Shown: positions 16,113 to 25,639, counted from the stretch's first letter. The stretch is DNA of 64,000 bases from Actinacidiphila cocklensis (GCF_907177275.1 NZ_CAJSLV010000049.1:93326-157325), one strand, 5' to 3'. The notes: generated by a model from the letters alone, not told the origin. Program-made: numbers and translations.

Positions 16113-18434
16113 GTGGGCGAGGCGGCACAGTCACCCGGGAAACCCCCGTCCCCGGCGAGGCGCCGGGCAGCACGGGCCGTCGCACTGGTGACGGGAGCCA
16201 CACTGCTCACCGGGCTCCTCCAGGCGACCGGGGCGGCGCCCTCGCATGCCGCGGCCGGCAGCGGCTCGCGCACCGCCACGGTCTCGGTGAATTCGCTCAC
16301 GCCCCGCGTCCCGGTCAAGGGCCAGTCGATCACCATCTCCGGGCAGCTGGAGAACGACGGCAAGTCCGCCATCACCGACGCCCACGTCGGCCTCAGGATG
16401 CCCTGGGGCGGCGCGCTGAGCACCCGCAGCTCCATCAAGGGCGCCACCTCGCGCACCGGCTACAGCAACGCCGACGACGGCGACGAGATCCCCGACCACA
16501 TCAGCAAGGTGGCGGATATCCCGGCCGGCGGGCACCTGTCGTACTCCCTCACCGTTCCGGTCTCCGCACTCGATCTGTCGGACGCGGGCGTCTACCAGCT
16601 GGGGGTGACGCTGGACGGACAGACGAAATCCGACCCCAGCCCGCATGTGCTGGGCATCAAGCGGACCTTCCTGCCCTGGTACGGCGACGAGGTCACCAGC
16701 ACCACCAAGCAGACCAGGATCAGCTACCTGTGGCCGCTCACCGACGTGTCGCACATCGCCCCGCGCGGTGACACCGACTCCCAGGTGAGCCCGATCTTCA
16801 TGGACGACCAGCTGGCCACCGAGCTGGGTCCCGGCGGCCGGCTGCGGCAGATGGTCGACCTGGCCAGGAACCTCCCGGTGACCTGGGTCATCGATCCCGA
16901 CCTGCTCGCCACCGTGGAGTTCATGACGAAGGGGTACCGGGTCGCGGGCCCGGGCGGCGACCTCGCCAAGACCACACCGGGCACCGGCGACACCGTCGCC
17001 AAGCAGTGGCTGAACGACCTCAGGACCGCGGTGGCCGGCGAGCAGGTCATCGCGCTGCCCTTCGGCGACACCGACATCGCCTCGCTGGCGCACCACGGGC
17101 GGAACGTGCCCGGCGCCCTCACCCACCTCAAGACCGGTACCGCCCTCGGACTCACCACCACCCAGACCATCTTCGGCGGAACCCAGACAGCGGACGTGGC
17201 CTGGCCCGTCGACGGCGCCATCGACCCGTCCATCGTCTCGGTGGCCCGCGCCGGCGGCGCCAAGCGGATCATCGCCCGCAGCGACACCTTCAGCGAGGGC
17301 GACCTCAGCTACACCCCGAACGCGGCCCGCCCGATCGGCGGCGGCACCACCGCGGTGGTCGCCGACGCGACGCTGTCCACCGCCTTCACCGGCACTCTGG
17401 GCAACCAGCAGCAGACCAACCTCGCGGTGCAGAGCTTCATCGCGCAGACCCTCATGATCACCATGGAGGCGCCGGAGAAGCAGCGCAACGTGGTGGTCGC
17501 GCCGCAGCGGATGCCCACCGTCGCGCAGGCACAGGCGATGGCCGAGGCGATCCACGACACCACAACGGCGCCCTGGGTCTCCCCGGTGTCCTTCGACGAC
17601 GCGGCCAAGGCGCACCCCGACACCCGCGCCAACACCAAGGTGCCGTCGAGCAAGGCCTACCCGAGCAGCCTGCGCAAGCGGGAGCTGCCCACCGGGGCCT
17701 TCAAGCAGATCCAGCAGACCCAGCTCCACCTGAACGACTTCGTGGTCATCCTCACCCAGCAGAACCGGGTGACGGTGCCGTTCAGGAACGCGGTGCTGCG
17801 CTCGCTGTCCACCAGCTGGCGCGGCGACCCCGCAGGCGAGGAGGCCTACCAGAAGGCGATCGGCCTCTACCTGACGGACCTGATCGGGGCGGTGCACATC
17901 ATCCCGAAGACCGCGCTGACCCTGTCCGGGCGCAGCGGGACCATCCCGGTCACGGTGAAGAACGAGCTGGGCCAGCCGGTGAAGGGCCTGGTGCTGCGGC
18001 TCAAGTCGGGCGCCAACATCCGGCTGGAGATCAAGGAGTCCGACCAGCCGATCACCATCGAGGGCGGCCACACCCGTACCCTGAAGTTCCAGACCACGGC
18101 CAGTGCCAACGGCACGGTCCAGGTGATTGCACAGCTCTACACCGAGAACAAGGGGCTGTACGGCACCGCTCAGCCCTTCGATGTCCACATCAACAAGGTC
18201 ACCGACCTGGTGATGCTCATCATCGGGGCCGGGCTGCTCCTGCTGGTGCTGGCAGGCGTGCGGATCTACCGGCAGCGCAAGCGGCGGGGTGACGGAGGCG
18301 ACGGCGAGGACGGGGACGACGGGGACGACGACGAGGCGGACGGTACGGACTCAGGGCAGCCGGGTGACCCTGCCGCTGACACCGGGCAGGAAAGCCAGGA
18401 GCAGTCCCCGACAGGTGAGAAAGTGGACGGGTAG
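16113..18434 (+). CDS. DUF6049-like exported membrane-anchored protein
   Basis: 773 residues. A basic N-terminus and signal peptide end near APSHAAAG (about residue 48). A large extracytoplasmic region contains beta-rich segments, with one C-terminal helix (VTDLVMLIIGAGLLLLVLAGV). A cytoplasmic tail of Arg/Lys then Asp/Glu clusters ends the protein. The GTG at 16113 is the start. The family always sits before murJ in Streptomyces as far as I recall, and here murJ begins 26 bases later. A role in lipid II flipping or wall assembly is inferred from position only. The equivalent mycobacterial locus has Rv3909 in this place. Confidence 0.8.
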   Translation: MGEAAQSPGKPPSPARRRAARAVALVTGATLLTGLLQATGAAPSHAAAGSGSRTATVSVNSLTPRVPVKGQSITISGQLENDGKSAITDAHVGLRMPWGGALSTRSSIKGATSRTGYSNADDGDEIPDHISKVADIPAGGHLSYSLTVPVSALDLSDAGVYQLGVTLDGQTKSDPSPHVLGIKRTFLPWYGDEVTSTTKQTRISYLWPLTDVSHIAPRGDTDSQVSPIFMDDQLATELGPGGRLRQMVDLARNLPVTWVIDPDLLATVEFMTKGYRVAGPGGDLAKTTPGTGDTVAKQWLNDLRTAVAGEQVIALPFGDTDIASLAHHGRNVPGALTHLKTGTALGLTTTQTIFGGTQTADVAWPVDGAIDPSIVSVARAGGAKRIIARSDTFSEGDLSYTPNAARPIGGGTTAVVADATLSTAFTGTLGNQQQTNLAVQSFIAQTLMITMEAPEKQRNVVVAPQRMPTVAQAQAMAEAIHDTTTAPWVSPVSFDDAAKAHPDTRANTKVPSSKAYPSSLRKRELPTGAFKQIQQTQLHLNDFVVILTQQNRVTVPFRNAVLRSLSTSWRGDPAGEEAYQKAIGLYLTDLIGAVHIIPKTALTLSGRSGTIPVTVKNELGQPVKGLVLRLKSGANIRLEIKESDQPITIEGGHTRTLKFQTTASANGTVQVIAQLYTENKGLYGTAQPFDVHINKVTDLVMLIIGAGLLLLVLAGVRIYRQRKRRGDGGDGEDGDDGDDDEADGTDSGQPGDPAADTGQESQEQSPTGEKVDG

Positions 18435-18460
18435 CCGGCGGACAATAAGGTGGGGCACTG

Positions 18461-20941
18461 ATGAACGCGCCGTATGACGGTGATCGCGACTCTGCGGGCC
18501 AGATGCCTCCCTCGCCCGAGCAGCGTCCGGCGCCCGCCGACCCCTATCTGCAGAACACGTATGCCTACGATCCGTATCAGCAGCAGGATCCGGCACAGGC
18601 ACAGTGGGAGCAGCAGCAGCCCCAACCCGGCTACCAGGAGCAGCCGGGCCAGGAGTACGACGCCTTCGACCACCTCTTCCGCGACCAGCAGCCGCAAGGC
18701 GGCCAGCAGCAGGCCGGTTACCAGCAGCCCTACCCCGAGCAGCAGCACGGCGGCTACCAGCAGCCGTACCCCCAGCAGCAGGGCGGCTACGACCCGCAGC
18801 AGGGCTATCAGCAGCAGGGGAGCTACCCGCAGCAGGGCGGCGGCTACCAGCAGCCGTACCCGCAGCAGCAACAGCAGCCGCCGCAGCAGCACGGCGGCTA
18901 TCCGGCGCAGGGCGGCTACGCGGCGCCGTACCCGCACATGCCGTCGGCCAACGAGACGACCGGCTTCTCGATCCCGATATACCAGGACCCGGGGTACGGC
19001 CAGGACTTCTACCAGGGCGAGCCCTACGCGGACCCGCACTACGCCGACTCGACGTACGTCGACCCGCGCTATGCCGACCCGCGCTACGGCTACCCGTACC
19101 AGCAGCCTTATCAGGAGCCGTACCAGCAACCGCAGCAGCAGCCCTACCAGGAGCCGTACCCGCCGCAGGGGTACCAGCAGCCCGGGCAGCCGCCGCAGGG
19201 CGCTCAGCGGCCCGGTACGCCCGCCACAGGCCCCGCAGGGCAGTCGGCGGCCGCCACCGGAACCACCGCGGCCGTACCTGCCGCCGCCGGAGCCGCCACG
19301 GCCGCCAAGTCCGGCGGCATCCTGAAGTCCAGCGCCCTGATGGCGGCCGGCACCCTGGTGTCCCGCGTCACCGGCTTCGTCCGCACCCTGGTGATCGCCG
19401 CGGCGATCGGCGTCGCCACCCTCGGCGACTCCTACCAGGTCGCGAACGTGCTGCCGACGATGATCTACATCCTCACCATCGGCGGCGGCCTCAACTCGGT
19501 GTTCGTGCCGCAGTTGGTCCGCGCGATGAAGGACGACGACGACGGCGGCAGCGCGTACGCCAACCGGCTGCTGACCGTGGTGATGGTGGCGCTCGGCGGC
19601 ATCGTGACGGTGACCGTGCTCGCCGCGCCGCTGCTCGTCAAGCTGATGTCCGCCAAGATCGCCGACAACCCGGACACGTACAACGTGGCCATCGCCTTCG
19701 CCCGCTATTGCATGCCCACCATCTTCTTCATGGGCGTCCACGTGGTGATGGGCCAGGTGCTCAACGCCCGCGGCCGCTTCGGCGCGATGATGTGGACACC
19801 GGTACTGAACAACATCGTGGTGATCTTCACCTTCGGGATGTTCATCTGGGTCTACGGCTCCTACGGCTCGACCCGGATGGACGCCACCACGATCACCCCC
19901 GAGGGCGTCCGGCTGCTCGGCATCGGAACGCTGCTCGGCCTGGTCGTGCAGTCGCTGGCGATGCTGCCCTACCTGCGGGACGCGGGCTTCAAGTTCCGGC
20001 CGCGCTTCGACTGGCGCGGGCACGGCCTGGGCAAGGCCGCCAAGCTGGCCAAGTGGACGTTCCTGTTCGTCCTGGCCAACCAGGCGGGCCTGATCGTGGT
20101 CACCCAGCTCGCCACCTGGGCCGGCGCCAACGCCGACAAGAGCGGTTACCAGGGCACCGGCATCACCGGCTACAACTACGCGCTGCTGCTGTGGCAGATG
20201 CCACAGGCCATCATCACCGTCTCGGTGATGGCCGCGGTCCTGCCGCGGATCTCCCGGTCCGCCGCCGACGGTGACATCGCCGCGGTCCGCGACGACATCT
20301 CCTACGGCCTGCGCACCTCGGCGGTCGCGATCGTGCCCGCCGCCTTCGCCTTCCTCGCCCTCGGCGTGCCGATGTGCGGCCTGCTCTACGCCGGAACCAA
20401 CGAGGGCTCCGCCCGCAACATCGGCTTCATCCTGATGGCCTTCGGCGGCGGCCTGATCCCCTACTCGGTGCAGTACGTCGTGCTGCGCGGCTTCTACGCC
20501 TTCGAGGACACCCGCACCCCCTTCTACAACACCGTGATCGTCGCCACGGTCAACGCAGCGGCCTCCGCCCTCTGCTTCGTCGCACTGCCCGCCCGCTGGG
20601 CCGTGGTCGGCATGGCCTTCTCCTACGGCCTGGCCTACGCGGTCGGCGTGGGGGTGGCCGTCAAGCGGCTGAGCGCCCGCCTCGGCGGCGACGTGGACGG
20701 CCGCCGGGTGGTCCGCACCTACGCCCGGCTCGTCGGCGCCTGTATCCCGGCCGCCACTGTGGCAGGCCTCGCCGCCTACGTCATCAGCGGGAAGCTGGGC
20801 GGCGGGGTGACCGGTTCGCTGGCCTCGCTGGTGGTCGGCGGCTTCCTGCTCGGCGGCATCTTCCTGGTCATCGCGAAGCGGATGCGCATCCAGGAGCTCA
20901 ACGGCATGATCGGCATGGTCCGGGGCAGACTCGGCCGCTGA
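18461..20941 (+). CDS. murJ: Lipid II flippase MurJ (MviN) with long Gln/Tyr-rich N-terminus
   Basis: 826 residues. Residues 1 to about 285 are a low-complexity cytoplasmic region of Gln, Pro, Tyr and Gly repeats (QQPYPQQ, GGYQQ). About 14 to 15 transmembrane helices follow from SSALMAAGTLVSRVTGFVRT, with conserved MurJ segments LPTMIYILTIGGGLNSVFVPQLVRA and GRFGAMMWTPVLNN. It flips undecaprenyl-linked wall precursor to the outer face. The ATG at 18461 has AAGGTGGGG upstream. Unlike mycobacterial MviN, the pseudokinase and outer domain are not fused but encoded by the next gene, 140 bases on. The low-complexity head is unusual and hints at condensate- or scaffold-type contacts (inferred). Confidence 0.93.
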   Translation: MNAPYDGDRDSAGQMPPSPEQRPAPADPYLQNTYAYDPYQQQDPAQAQWEQQQPQPGYQEQPGQEYDAFDHLFRDQQPQGGQQQAGYQQPYPEQQHGGYQQPYPQQQGGYDPQQGYQQQGSYPQQGGGYQQPYPQQQQQPPQQHGGYPAQGGYAAPYPHMPSANETTGFSIPIYQDPGYGQDFYQGEPYADPHYADSTYVDPRYADPRYGYPYQQPYQEPYQQPQQQPYQEPYPPQGYQQPGQPPQGAQRPGTPATGPAGQSAAATGTTAAVPAAAGAATAAKSGGILKSSALMAAGTLVSRVTGFVRTLVIAAAIGVATLGDSYQVANVLPTMIYILTIGGGLNSVFVPQLVRAMKDDDDGGSAYANRLLTVVMVALGGIVTVTVLAAPLLVKLMSAKIADNPDTYNVAIAFARYCMPTIFFMGVHVVMGQVLNARGRFGAMMWTPVLNNIVVIFTFGMFIWVYGSYGSTRMDATTITPEGVRLLGIGTLLGLVVQSLAMLPYLRDAGFKFRPRFDWRGHGLGKAAKLAKWTFLFVLANQAGLIVVTQLATWAGANADKSGYQGTGITGYNYALLLWQMPQAIITVSVMAAVLPRISRSAADGDIAAVRDDISYGLRTSAVAIVPAAFAFLALGVPMCGLLYAGTNEGSARNIGFILMAFGGGLIPYSVQYVVLRGFYAFEDTRTPFYNTVIVATVNAAASALCFVALPARWAVVGMAFSYGLAYAVGVGVAVKRLSARLGGDVDGRRVVRTYARLVGACIPAATVAGLAAYVISGKLGGGVTGSLASLVVGGFLLGGIFLVIAKRMRIQELNGMIGMVRGRLGR

Positions 20942-21081
20942 TCCGACATCCGCCCATGGGCGTTGCCCCAGCCGCGCAACCATCACGGCCTGCCGCGTGT
21001 CGTGCATAGAGCCGGACTGTGGGCACAATTGTCTTCGGCTCGACGTGGGATCGCGCAATGGATGGGGAGGCAGGAACGACG

Positions 21082-22920
21082 GTGGCGGATCGGAGCACGG
21101 CGGCCGTCGGAGTGGCTGATGAGGGCGGCGAGGCACCGCCCGCAGCCCGGGAGGACGACGCCACACCCGACGGTACGACGACGGACGACCAGGAAAGCGG
21201 CACCGCCGGCGACGGCAACCCACCCAAGGACACAGCAGAGGGCACCGAGAAGACCGAGGACGGCGCGGAGGAGACCGCACAGGCCCCCGCCGTCGACGCC
21301 GACCCGCAGCCGGCACAGGCCGAGCCCGATCCCGATCCACAACCCGACCCCGAGCCCTCTCCCCGCCCCGCGCCTCGGGCCAAGCCCAAAACGAGCGCGC
21401 CGGACTTGCACAGCGGCCACCGGCTGGCCCGGCGCTACCAGCTCGCGGAGTGCGTCACACGGGTGGACGGCTTCAGCAGCTGGCGCGCGGTGGACGAGAA
21501 GCTGCGCAGGGCCGTGGGCATCCATCTGCTGCCCGCGGAGCACCCGCGGTCCCGCCAGGTGCTGGCGGCAGCCCGCTCGGCCGCCCTCCTCGGCGACCCC
21601 CGGTTCGTCCAGGTCCTCGACGCGGTCGAGGAGGGCGAGCTGGCCTATGTGATCCACGAATGGCTGCCGGACGCCCTCTCGCTCACCGACCTGCTGGCCT
21701 CGGGCCCGCTGGAGCCGCACGAGGCCTACCAGATGGCCAGCCAGGTATCCCAGGGAATGGCCGCCGCCCACCGCGAGGGACTGGCCCATCTGCGGCTGGA
21801 CCCGGGTGCGGTCCTGCGAACCAGCTCGGGGCAGTACCGCATCCGCGGGCTCGCCGTCGCCGCCTCGCTGCGCGGGCTCAGCTCGGATCGACCACAGCGG
21901 CAGGACACCGAGGCGATCGGCGCACTGCTCTACGCCGCCCTCACCCAGCGCTGGCCCTACGAGGAGGACGCGCACGGCCTGTCCGGGCTGCCCAAGGGCG
22001 TCGGCCTGGTCGCACCTGACCAGCTGCGCGCGGGCGTCCACCGCGGCATGTCGGACGTGGCGATGCGTGCCCTGGTCAACGACGGGGCGACGGCGTCTCG
22101 TGAGGTGCCGCCCTGCACCACCCCCGAGGAGCTGGCCAAAGCCATCGCGGGCATCCCGCGGATCCGGCCGCCCGAGCACCCCGCCCCGGTCTACCAGCCG
22201 CCCGCTTTCCAGCAGCCGCCGCAGCCGCCGACCGGCGCGACCCGCTATACCGTCGCGGGTCCCTCGGCCCTCCCCACGGCCCCGCCGCCCGCGCTGCCCG
22301 GCCGCACCGGCAGCGCACTGAAGTGGGCCGTCTCCGCGCTGCTGATCGTGGCGATCGGGCTCGGAAGCTGGCAGCTCGCCGATGCCATGAAGTCCCGGGA
22401 GAACCACTCCCCGCGCAAACCGCCCAGCTCCCCGAGCGCCAACCAGAATCCGGCGCCGCCGCCGTCCACGCCGCTGACGATCGTCGGCGTCAAGGACTTC
22501 GACCCGCCGCCGAAGGGCAACGGCAGCGAGACCCCGTCCCAGATCGGTCGGGTTGACGACCACGACCCGAATACCACCTGGGAGACCAGCTGGTACTCGA
22601 ACGCCGGCTTCGGCGACCTCAAGGACGGCGTCGGGGTGATCCTGGACCTCGGCAGCGCCCACCGCGTGAGCAGCGTCGCGGTGAACGTCGTGGGTGACAC
22701 CGACCTGGAACTGTGGGCGGCGCCTCAGGGCACCACGACCCGGCCGACCACCCTCGACGGCTTCCAGAAGGCGGCCGGCGGGTCTGGCGACCAGAAGGTG
22801 ACACTCAAGCCCAGCGGGCAGGTCACCAGCCGCTACCTGCTGGTCTGGCTGACCAAGCTCCCGGTGGACTCGGACGGCACATTCCGTGGCAGGATCTCGG
22901 AGATCAGCGTGACGGGCTGA
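21082..22920 (+). CDS. Membrane pseudokinase, separate partner of MurJ
   Basis: 612 residues. An acidic disordered head (about 110 residues) precedes a kinase-fold domain starting RLARRYQLAECVTRVDGF. Catalytic residues are missing: the ATP-binding Lys strand reads AVGIHLLP, the HRD region reads AHLRLDPGAVL, and DFG is replaced by IRGLAV. A Pro-rich linker and one helix (WAVSALLIVAIGLGSWQLA) lead to an outer beta-sandwich-like domain (DPNTTWETSWYSNAGFGDLKDG... LDLGSAHRVSSVAV) resembling carbohydrate-binding discoidin folds. In Mycobacterium the same three parts are fused to MviN and bind the FHA protein FhaA when phosphorylated. The GTG at 21082 is chosen (AGGA six bases upstream). Confidence 0.82.
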   Translation: MADRSTAAVGVADEGGEAPPAAREDDATPDGTTTDDQESGTAGDGNPPKDTAEGTEKTEDGAEETAQAPAVDADPQPAQAEPDPDPQPDPEPSPRPAPRAKPKTSAPDLHSGHRLARRYQLAECVTRVDGFSSWRAVDEKLRRAVGIHLLPAEHPRSRQVLAAARSAALLGDPRFVQVLDAVEEGELAYVIHEWLPDALSLTDLLASGPLEPHEAYQMASQVSQGMAAAHREGLAHLRLDPGAVLRTSSGQYRIRGLAVAASLRGLSSDRPQRQDTEAIGALLYAALTQRWPYEEDAHGLSGLPKGVGLVAPDQLRAGVHRGMSDVAMRALVNDGATASREVPPCTTPEELAKAIAGIPRIRPPEHPAPVYQPPAFQQPPQPPTGATRYTVAGPSALPTAPPPALPGRTGSALKWAVSALLIVAIGLGSWQLADAMKSRENHSPRKPPSSPSANQNPAPPPSTPLTIVGVKDFDPPPKGNGSETPSQIGRVDDHDPNTTWETSWYSNAGFGDLKDGVGVILDLGSAHRVSSVAVNVVGDTDLELWAAPQGTTTRPTTLDGFQKAAGGSGDQKVTLKPSGQVTSRYLLVWLTKLPVDSDGTFRGRISEISVTG

Positions 22921-22955
22921 ACCGGCCCCACGGAAGCGGACGGGGGAGTCTGGCC

Positions 22956-23630
22956 TTGGAGCGAACGCCGCTCGGCGAAGCCGACGACGCCGACCTCCTC
23001 GCCCGCCACGTGGCGGGCGAGGCCGATGCCTTCGGTGAACTGGTCCACAGGCACCGGGACCGGCTGTGGGCGGTCGCCCTGCGGACGCTGGGCGACCGCG
23101 AGGAAGCCGCTGACGCCGTGCAGGACGCGCTGGTGTCGGCCTTCCGAGCCGCCCATACCTTCCGCGGCCAGTCGGCCGTCACAACCTGGCTGCACCGCAT
23201 CACCGTGAACGCCTGCCTGGACCGGGCACGACGGGCCGCGTCCCGGCGCACCGCACCGGTCGCCGACGAGGAGAACTTCGAATCCCTCCTCGAACCGCAC
23301 GAGTCGGCCGAGGCCCCCGCCGAGCGCGACGAGCTGCATCGCGAACTCCTCGCCGCTCTGGCCACGCTGCCTGCCGAGCAGCGGGCCGTCCTGGTGCTGG
23401 TCGACATGCAGGGCTATCCGGTCGCGGAGGCGGCGGCCGTGCTCGCCGTACCGGAGGGCACCGTCAAGAGCAGATGCGCCCGTGGCCGCGCCCGGCTGCT
23501 GCCGCTGCTCAGCCACCTACGGACCGGGGGCGGCGCCGACCGGGCCGGCCCCGACGGCGGAAGGAACCGGACGCAGGGGACATCCGTCCCACCGGCAGGA
23601 ACGGAACAGGGCGGAGGTGACCACCGATGA
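22956..23630 (+). CDS. sigM: ECF RNA polymerase sigma factor (SigM-like)
   Basis: 224 residues with region 2 (DADLLARHVAGEADAFGELVHRHRDRLWAVALRTLGDREEAADAVQDAL... FRGQSAVTTWLHRI) and region 4 (LPAEQRAVLVLVDMQGYPVAEAAAVLAVPEGTVKSRCARGRARL). The TTG start at 22956 follows GGGGGAG and opens LERTPLGEADDADLL, the expected ECF N-terminus. The mycobacterial orthologue by position is SigM (mviN-sigM-trxB order). The stop overlaps the anti-sigma start (ATGA). It is presumably held inactive by that membrane protein until an envelope or redox cue. The name is by synteny and should not be confused with the SigB-like SigM of S. coelicolor. Confidence 0.88.
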   Translation: MERTPLGEADDADLLARHVAGEADAFGELVHRHRDRLWAVALRTLGDREEAADAVQDALVSAFRAAHTFRGQSAVTTWLHRITVNACLDRARRAASRRTAPVADEENFESLLEPHESAEAPAERDELHRELLAALATLPAEQRAVLVLVDMQGYPVAEAAAVLAVPEGTVKSRCARGRARLLPLLSHLRTGGGADRAGPDGGRNRTQGTSVPPAGTEQGGGDHR

Positions 23631-24502
23631 CATCGACCACGGGCCAGGACCCGCATCCGGACGTCATGGAGATCGCCGACCTGGCCGAGGGCATCCTGCC
23701 GCCGGAGCGGGCGACGGAAGTCCGCGCCCACGCGGAGTCCTGCGTGGAGTGCGGCGAGGTGCTGGCCTCGCTCGCGGAGATCCGCGACCTGCTCGGCGAT
23801 CTACCGGAGCCGGAGCCGATGCCCGCCGATGTGGCCGCACGGATCGACGCGGCCCTCGCCGCCGAGGCTCGGTTCGACTCCGCTCTGCCGCATGTTCCAC
23901 GTGAAACATCGCTGCCGGCACAGGCGACCGGCGAAGCGGCGGATGTTCCACGTGGAACATCGGCACCCGCCGGCCGTCTCTCGGCACCCACCGGACCCGG
24001 CCGCGGCCGCAGGCACCGGCGTGCGCTGCTGCTCGGCGCGGCCTCGACGGCTGCCGTCCTCGCTCTGGGCGGGGTGGTCTACGAACTGTCGTCCCACAGC
24101 GGCCCCACCGCCAACGCGGACAGCAGCGCCCAGCGGAAGGCCAGCGCCCAGGGCGGAGACGATTCCAACGCGGTGGGTGAAGAGGTGGCACGGCTACTCG
24201 ACGGGGCGGGCGGCAAGACCGGCGGCGGGGTGACCTCACCGATGCTGAGCCCCCGTGGGGACGCCAAGGTCACCGGCCCCGACGGCACCGTCATCACCGT
24301 GCCCGGCTGCGTACTCAAAGCCACCCAGCGGGTCCAGCAACCGCTGGCCGCCAGTCGGGAGCCCTACGAGGGCGTCGACTCCTACCTCGTCGTGATTCCC
24401 GACCCCGACCCCACGCAGGTCGACGCCTATGTGGTGACTGCCACCTGTACGGCCGACACCCCCGGCAGAGTGCTCTTCCGGGGCGCCTATCCACGGGGCT
24501 GA
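23627..24502 (+). CDS. Membrane zinc-finger anti-sigma factor partner of SigM
   Basis: 291 residues. The N-terminal anti-sigma domain has the HxxxCxxC zinc motif (HAESCVECGE, about residues 35-44). A linker with two embedded parS sites (encoding HVPRETS and DVPRGTS) is followed by a single helix (LLLGAASTAAVLALGGVVYEL) and an outer domain of about 140 residues with two Cys. It overlaps sigM by four bases (ATGA), implying translational coupling. It should bind and inhibit the sigma factor at the membrane. In mycobacteria the gene in this place encodes the anti-SigM factor. Confidence 0.85.
   Translation: MTSTTGQDPHPDVMEIADLAEGILPPERATEVRAHAESCVECGEVLASLAEIRDLLGDLPEPEPMPADVAARIDAALAAEARFDSALPHVPRETSLPAQATGEAADVPRGTSAPAGRLSAPTGPGRGRRHRRALLLGAASTAAVLALGGVVYELSSHSGPTANADSSAQRKASAQGGDDSNAVGEEVARLLDGAGGKTGGGVTSPMLSPRGDAKVTGPDGTVITVPGCVLKATQRVQQPLAASREPYEGVDSYLVVIPDPDPTQVDAYVVTATCTADTPGRVLFRGAYPRG
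23894..23907. other. parS site (GTTCCACGTGAAAC) in the anti-sigma gene
   Basis: A mixed-arm parS palindrome flanked by CAT/ATC, in frame as V-P-R-E-T. Confidence 0.75.
23945..23958. other. parS site (GTTCCACGTGGAAC) in the anti-sigma gene
   Basis: A perfect parS palindrome 51 bases after the previous one, flanked by GAT/ATC, in frame as V-P-R-G-T. Confidence 0.75.
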
Positions 24503-24554
24503 CCAGCCGTACCCGGGGCTCACCGGGGTAGGCGTGGGGCGGCGCACCGGCGGG

Positions 24555-24580
24555 GGAATGCCAGCCCCGTAGGATCCGTT
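24555..24580 (+). promoter_or_regulatory. SigR-type promoter of trxBA
   Basis: GGAAT (24555-24559) and GTT (24578-24580) are separated by exactly 18 bases, matching the known SigR consensus GGAAT-N18-GTT that drives trxBA under disulfide stress in Streptomyces. It lies 66 bases upstream of the trxB start. Confidence 0.8.
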
Positions 24581-24646
24581 AGGCACGACGTGAGTCCAGC
24601 CAGGGCCGGACCCCCACAGCAGTCCGCAGAGACGAGGAAGACACCC

Positions 24647-25597
24647 GTGAGCGACGTCCGTAACGTGATCATCATCGGCTCGGGGCCTGCGGGCTACACC
24701 GCGGCGCTGTACACGGCACGCGCATCCCTCAACCCGCTGGTCTTCGAGGGCTCGGTCACCGCCGGCGGTGCCCTGATGAACACCACCGAGGTGGAGAACT
24801 TCCCCGGCTTCCGGGACGGCATCATCGGCCCGGACCTGATGGACAACATGCGCGCCCAGGCGGAGCGGTTCGGCGCCGAGCTGATCCCGGACGACGTGGT
24901 CGCGGTCGACCTGTCCGGCGACATCAAGACTGTCACCGACTCGGCGGGCACCGTCCACCGGGCGAAGGCCGTCATCGTCGCTACCGGGTCCCAGCACCGG
25001 AAGCTCAACCTGCCCAACGAGGACCAGCTCTCCGGTCGTGGCGTCTCCTGGTGTGCCACCTGTGACGGCTTCTTCTTCCGCGAGCACGACATCGCCGTGA
25101 TCGGCGGTGGCGACACCGCGATGGAGGAGGCGACCTTCCTCTCCCGGTTCGCCAAGTCCGTGAAGATCGTGCACCGCCGGGACAGCCTGCGGGCGTCCAA
25201 GGCGATGCAGGAGCGCGCCTTCGCCGACCCGAAGATCTCCTTCGTCTGGGACAGCGAGGTTGCCGAGATCCAGGGCGACGGCAAGCTGTCCGGCCTGACC
25301 CTGCGCAACACCAAGACGGGCGAGACCTCGGAGCTGCCCGTCACCGGGTTGTTCATCGCCATCGGCCACGACCCGAGGACCGAGCTCTTCAAGGGTGTCC
25401 TCGACCTCGACGGGGAGGGCTACCTCACCGTCCAGGCGCCGAGCACCCGCACCAGCATTCCCGGTGTCTTCGCTGCCGGAGACGTCGTGGACCACACCTA
25501 CCGTCAGGCGATCACCGCGGCTGGCACCGGCTGTTCCGCCGCTCTGGACGCCGAACGCTACCTGTCGTCGCTCAGCGACGCCGGGAAGGCCGCCTGA
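24647..25597 (+). CDS. trxB: Thioredoxin reductase (NADPH)
   Basis: 316 residues. The FAD-binding start is [16 protein letters not shown], the redox-active CATC is at residues 136-139 ([10 protein letters not shown]), the NADPH motif is [12 protein letters not shown], and the C-terminal [23 protein letters not shown] motif is present. It transfers electrons from NADPH to thioredoxin in the cytoplasm. The GTG at 24647 has GAGGAAG upstream. It precedes trxA by 42 bases in an operon driven by the SigR-type promoter at 24555-24580. Confidence 0.96.
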   Translation: MSDVRNVIIIGSGPAGYTAALYTARASLNPLVFEGSVTAGGALMNTTEVENFPGFRDGIIGPDLMDNMRAQAERFGAELIPDDVVAVDLSGDIKTVTDSAGTVHRAKAVIVATGSQHRKLNLPNEDQLSGRGVSWCATCDGFFFREHDIAVIGGGDTAMEEATFLSRFAKSVKIVHRRDSLRASKAMQERAFADPKISFVWDSEVAEIQGDGKLSGLTLRNTKTGETSELPVTGLFIAIGHDPRTELFKGVLDLDGEGYLTVQAPSTRTSIPGVFAAGDVVDHTYRQAITAAGTGCSAALDAERYLSSLSDAGKAA

Positions 25598-25639
25598 TCC
25601 CCCATCCCCACCCGCTGTATCGAACCTGAGGAGACTGCC

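Noticed and set aside
18600..19200. Short repeated units resembling a CRISPR array
   Set aside because: Repeats are imperfect CAGCAG/GGCTAC codons of the MurJ head, in frame, without unique spacers or cas genes. No CRISPR was seen in the window.
23001..23018. 18-base perfect palindrome GCCCGCCACGTGGCGGGC containing CACGTG
   Set aside because: It lacks the GTT/AAC ends of parS and falls in the conserved LARHVAGE codons of sigM, so GC-rich codon use explains it.
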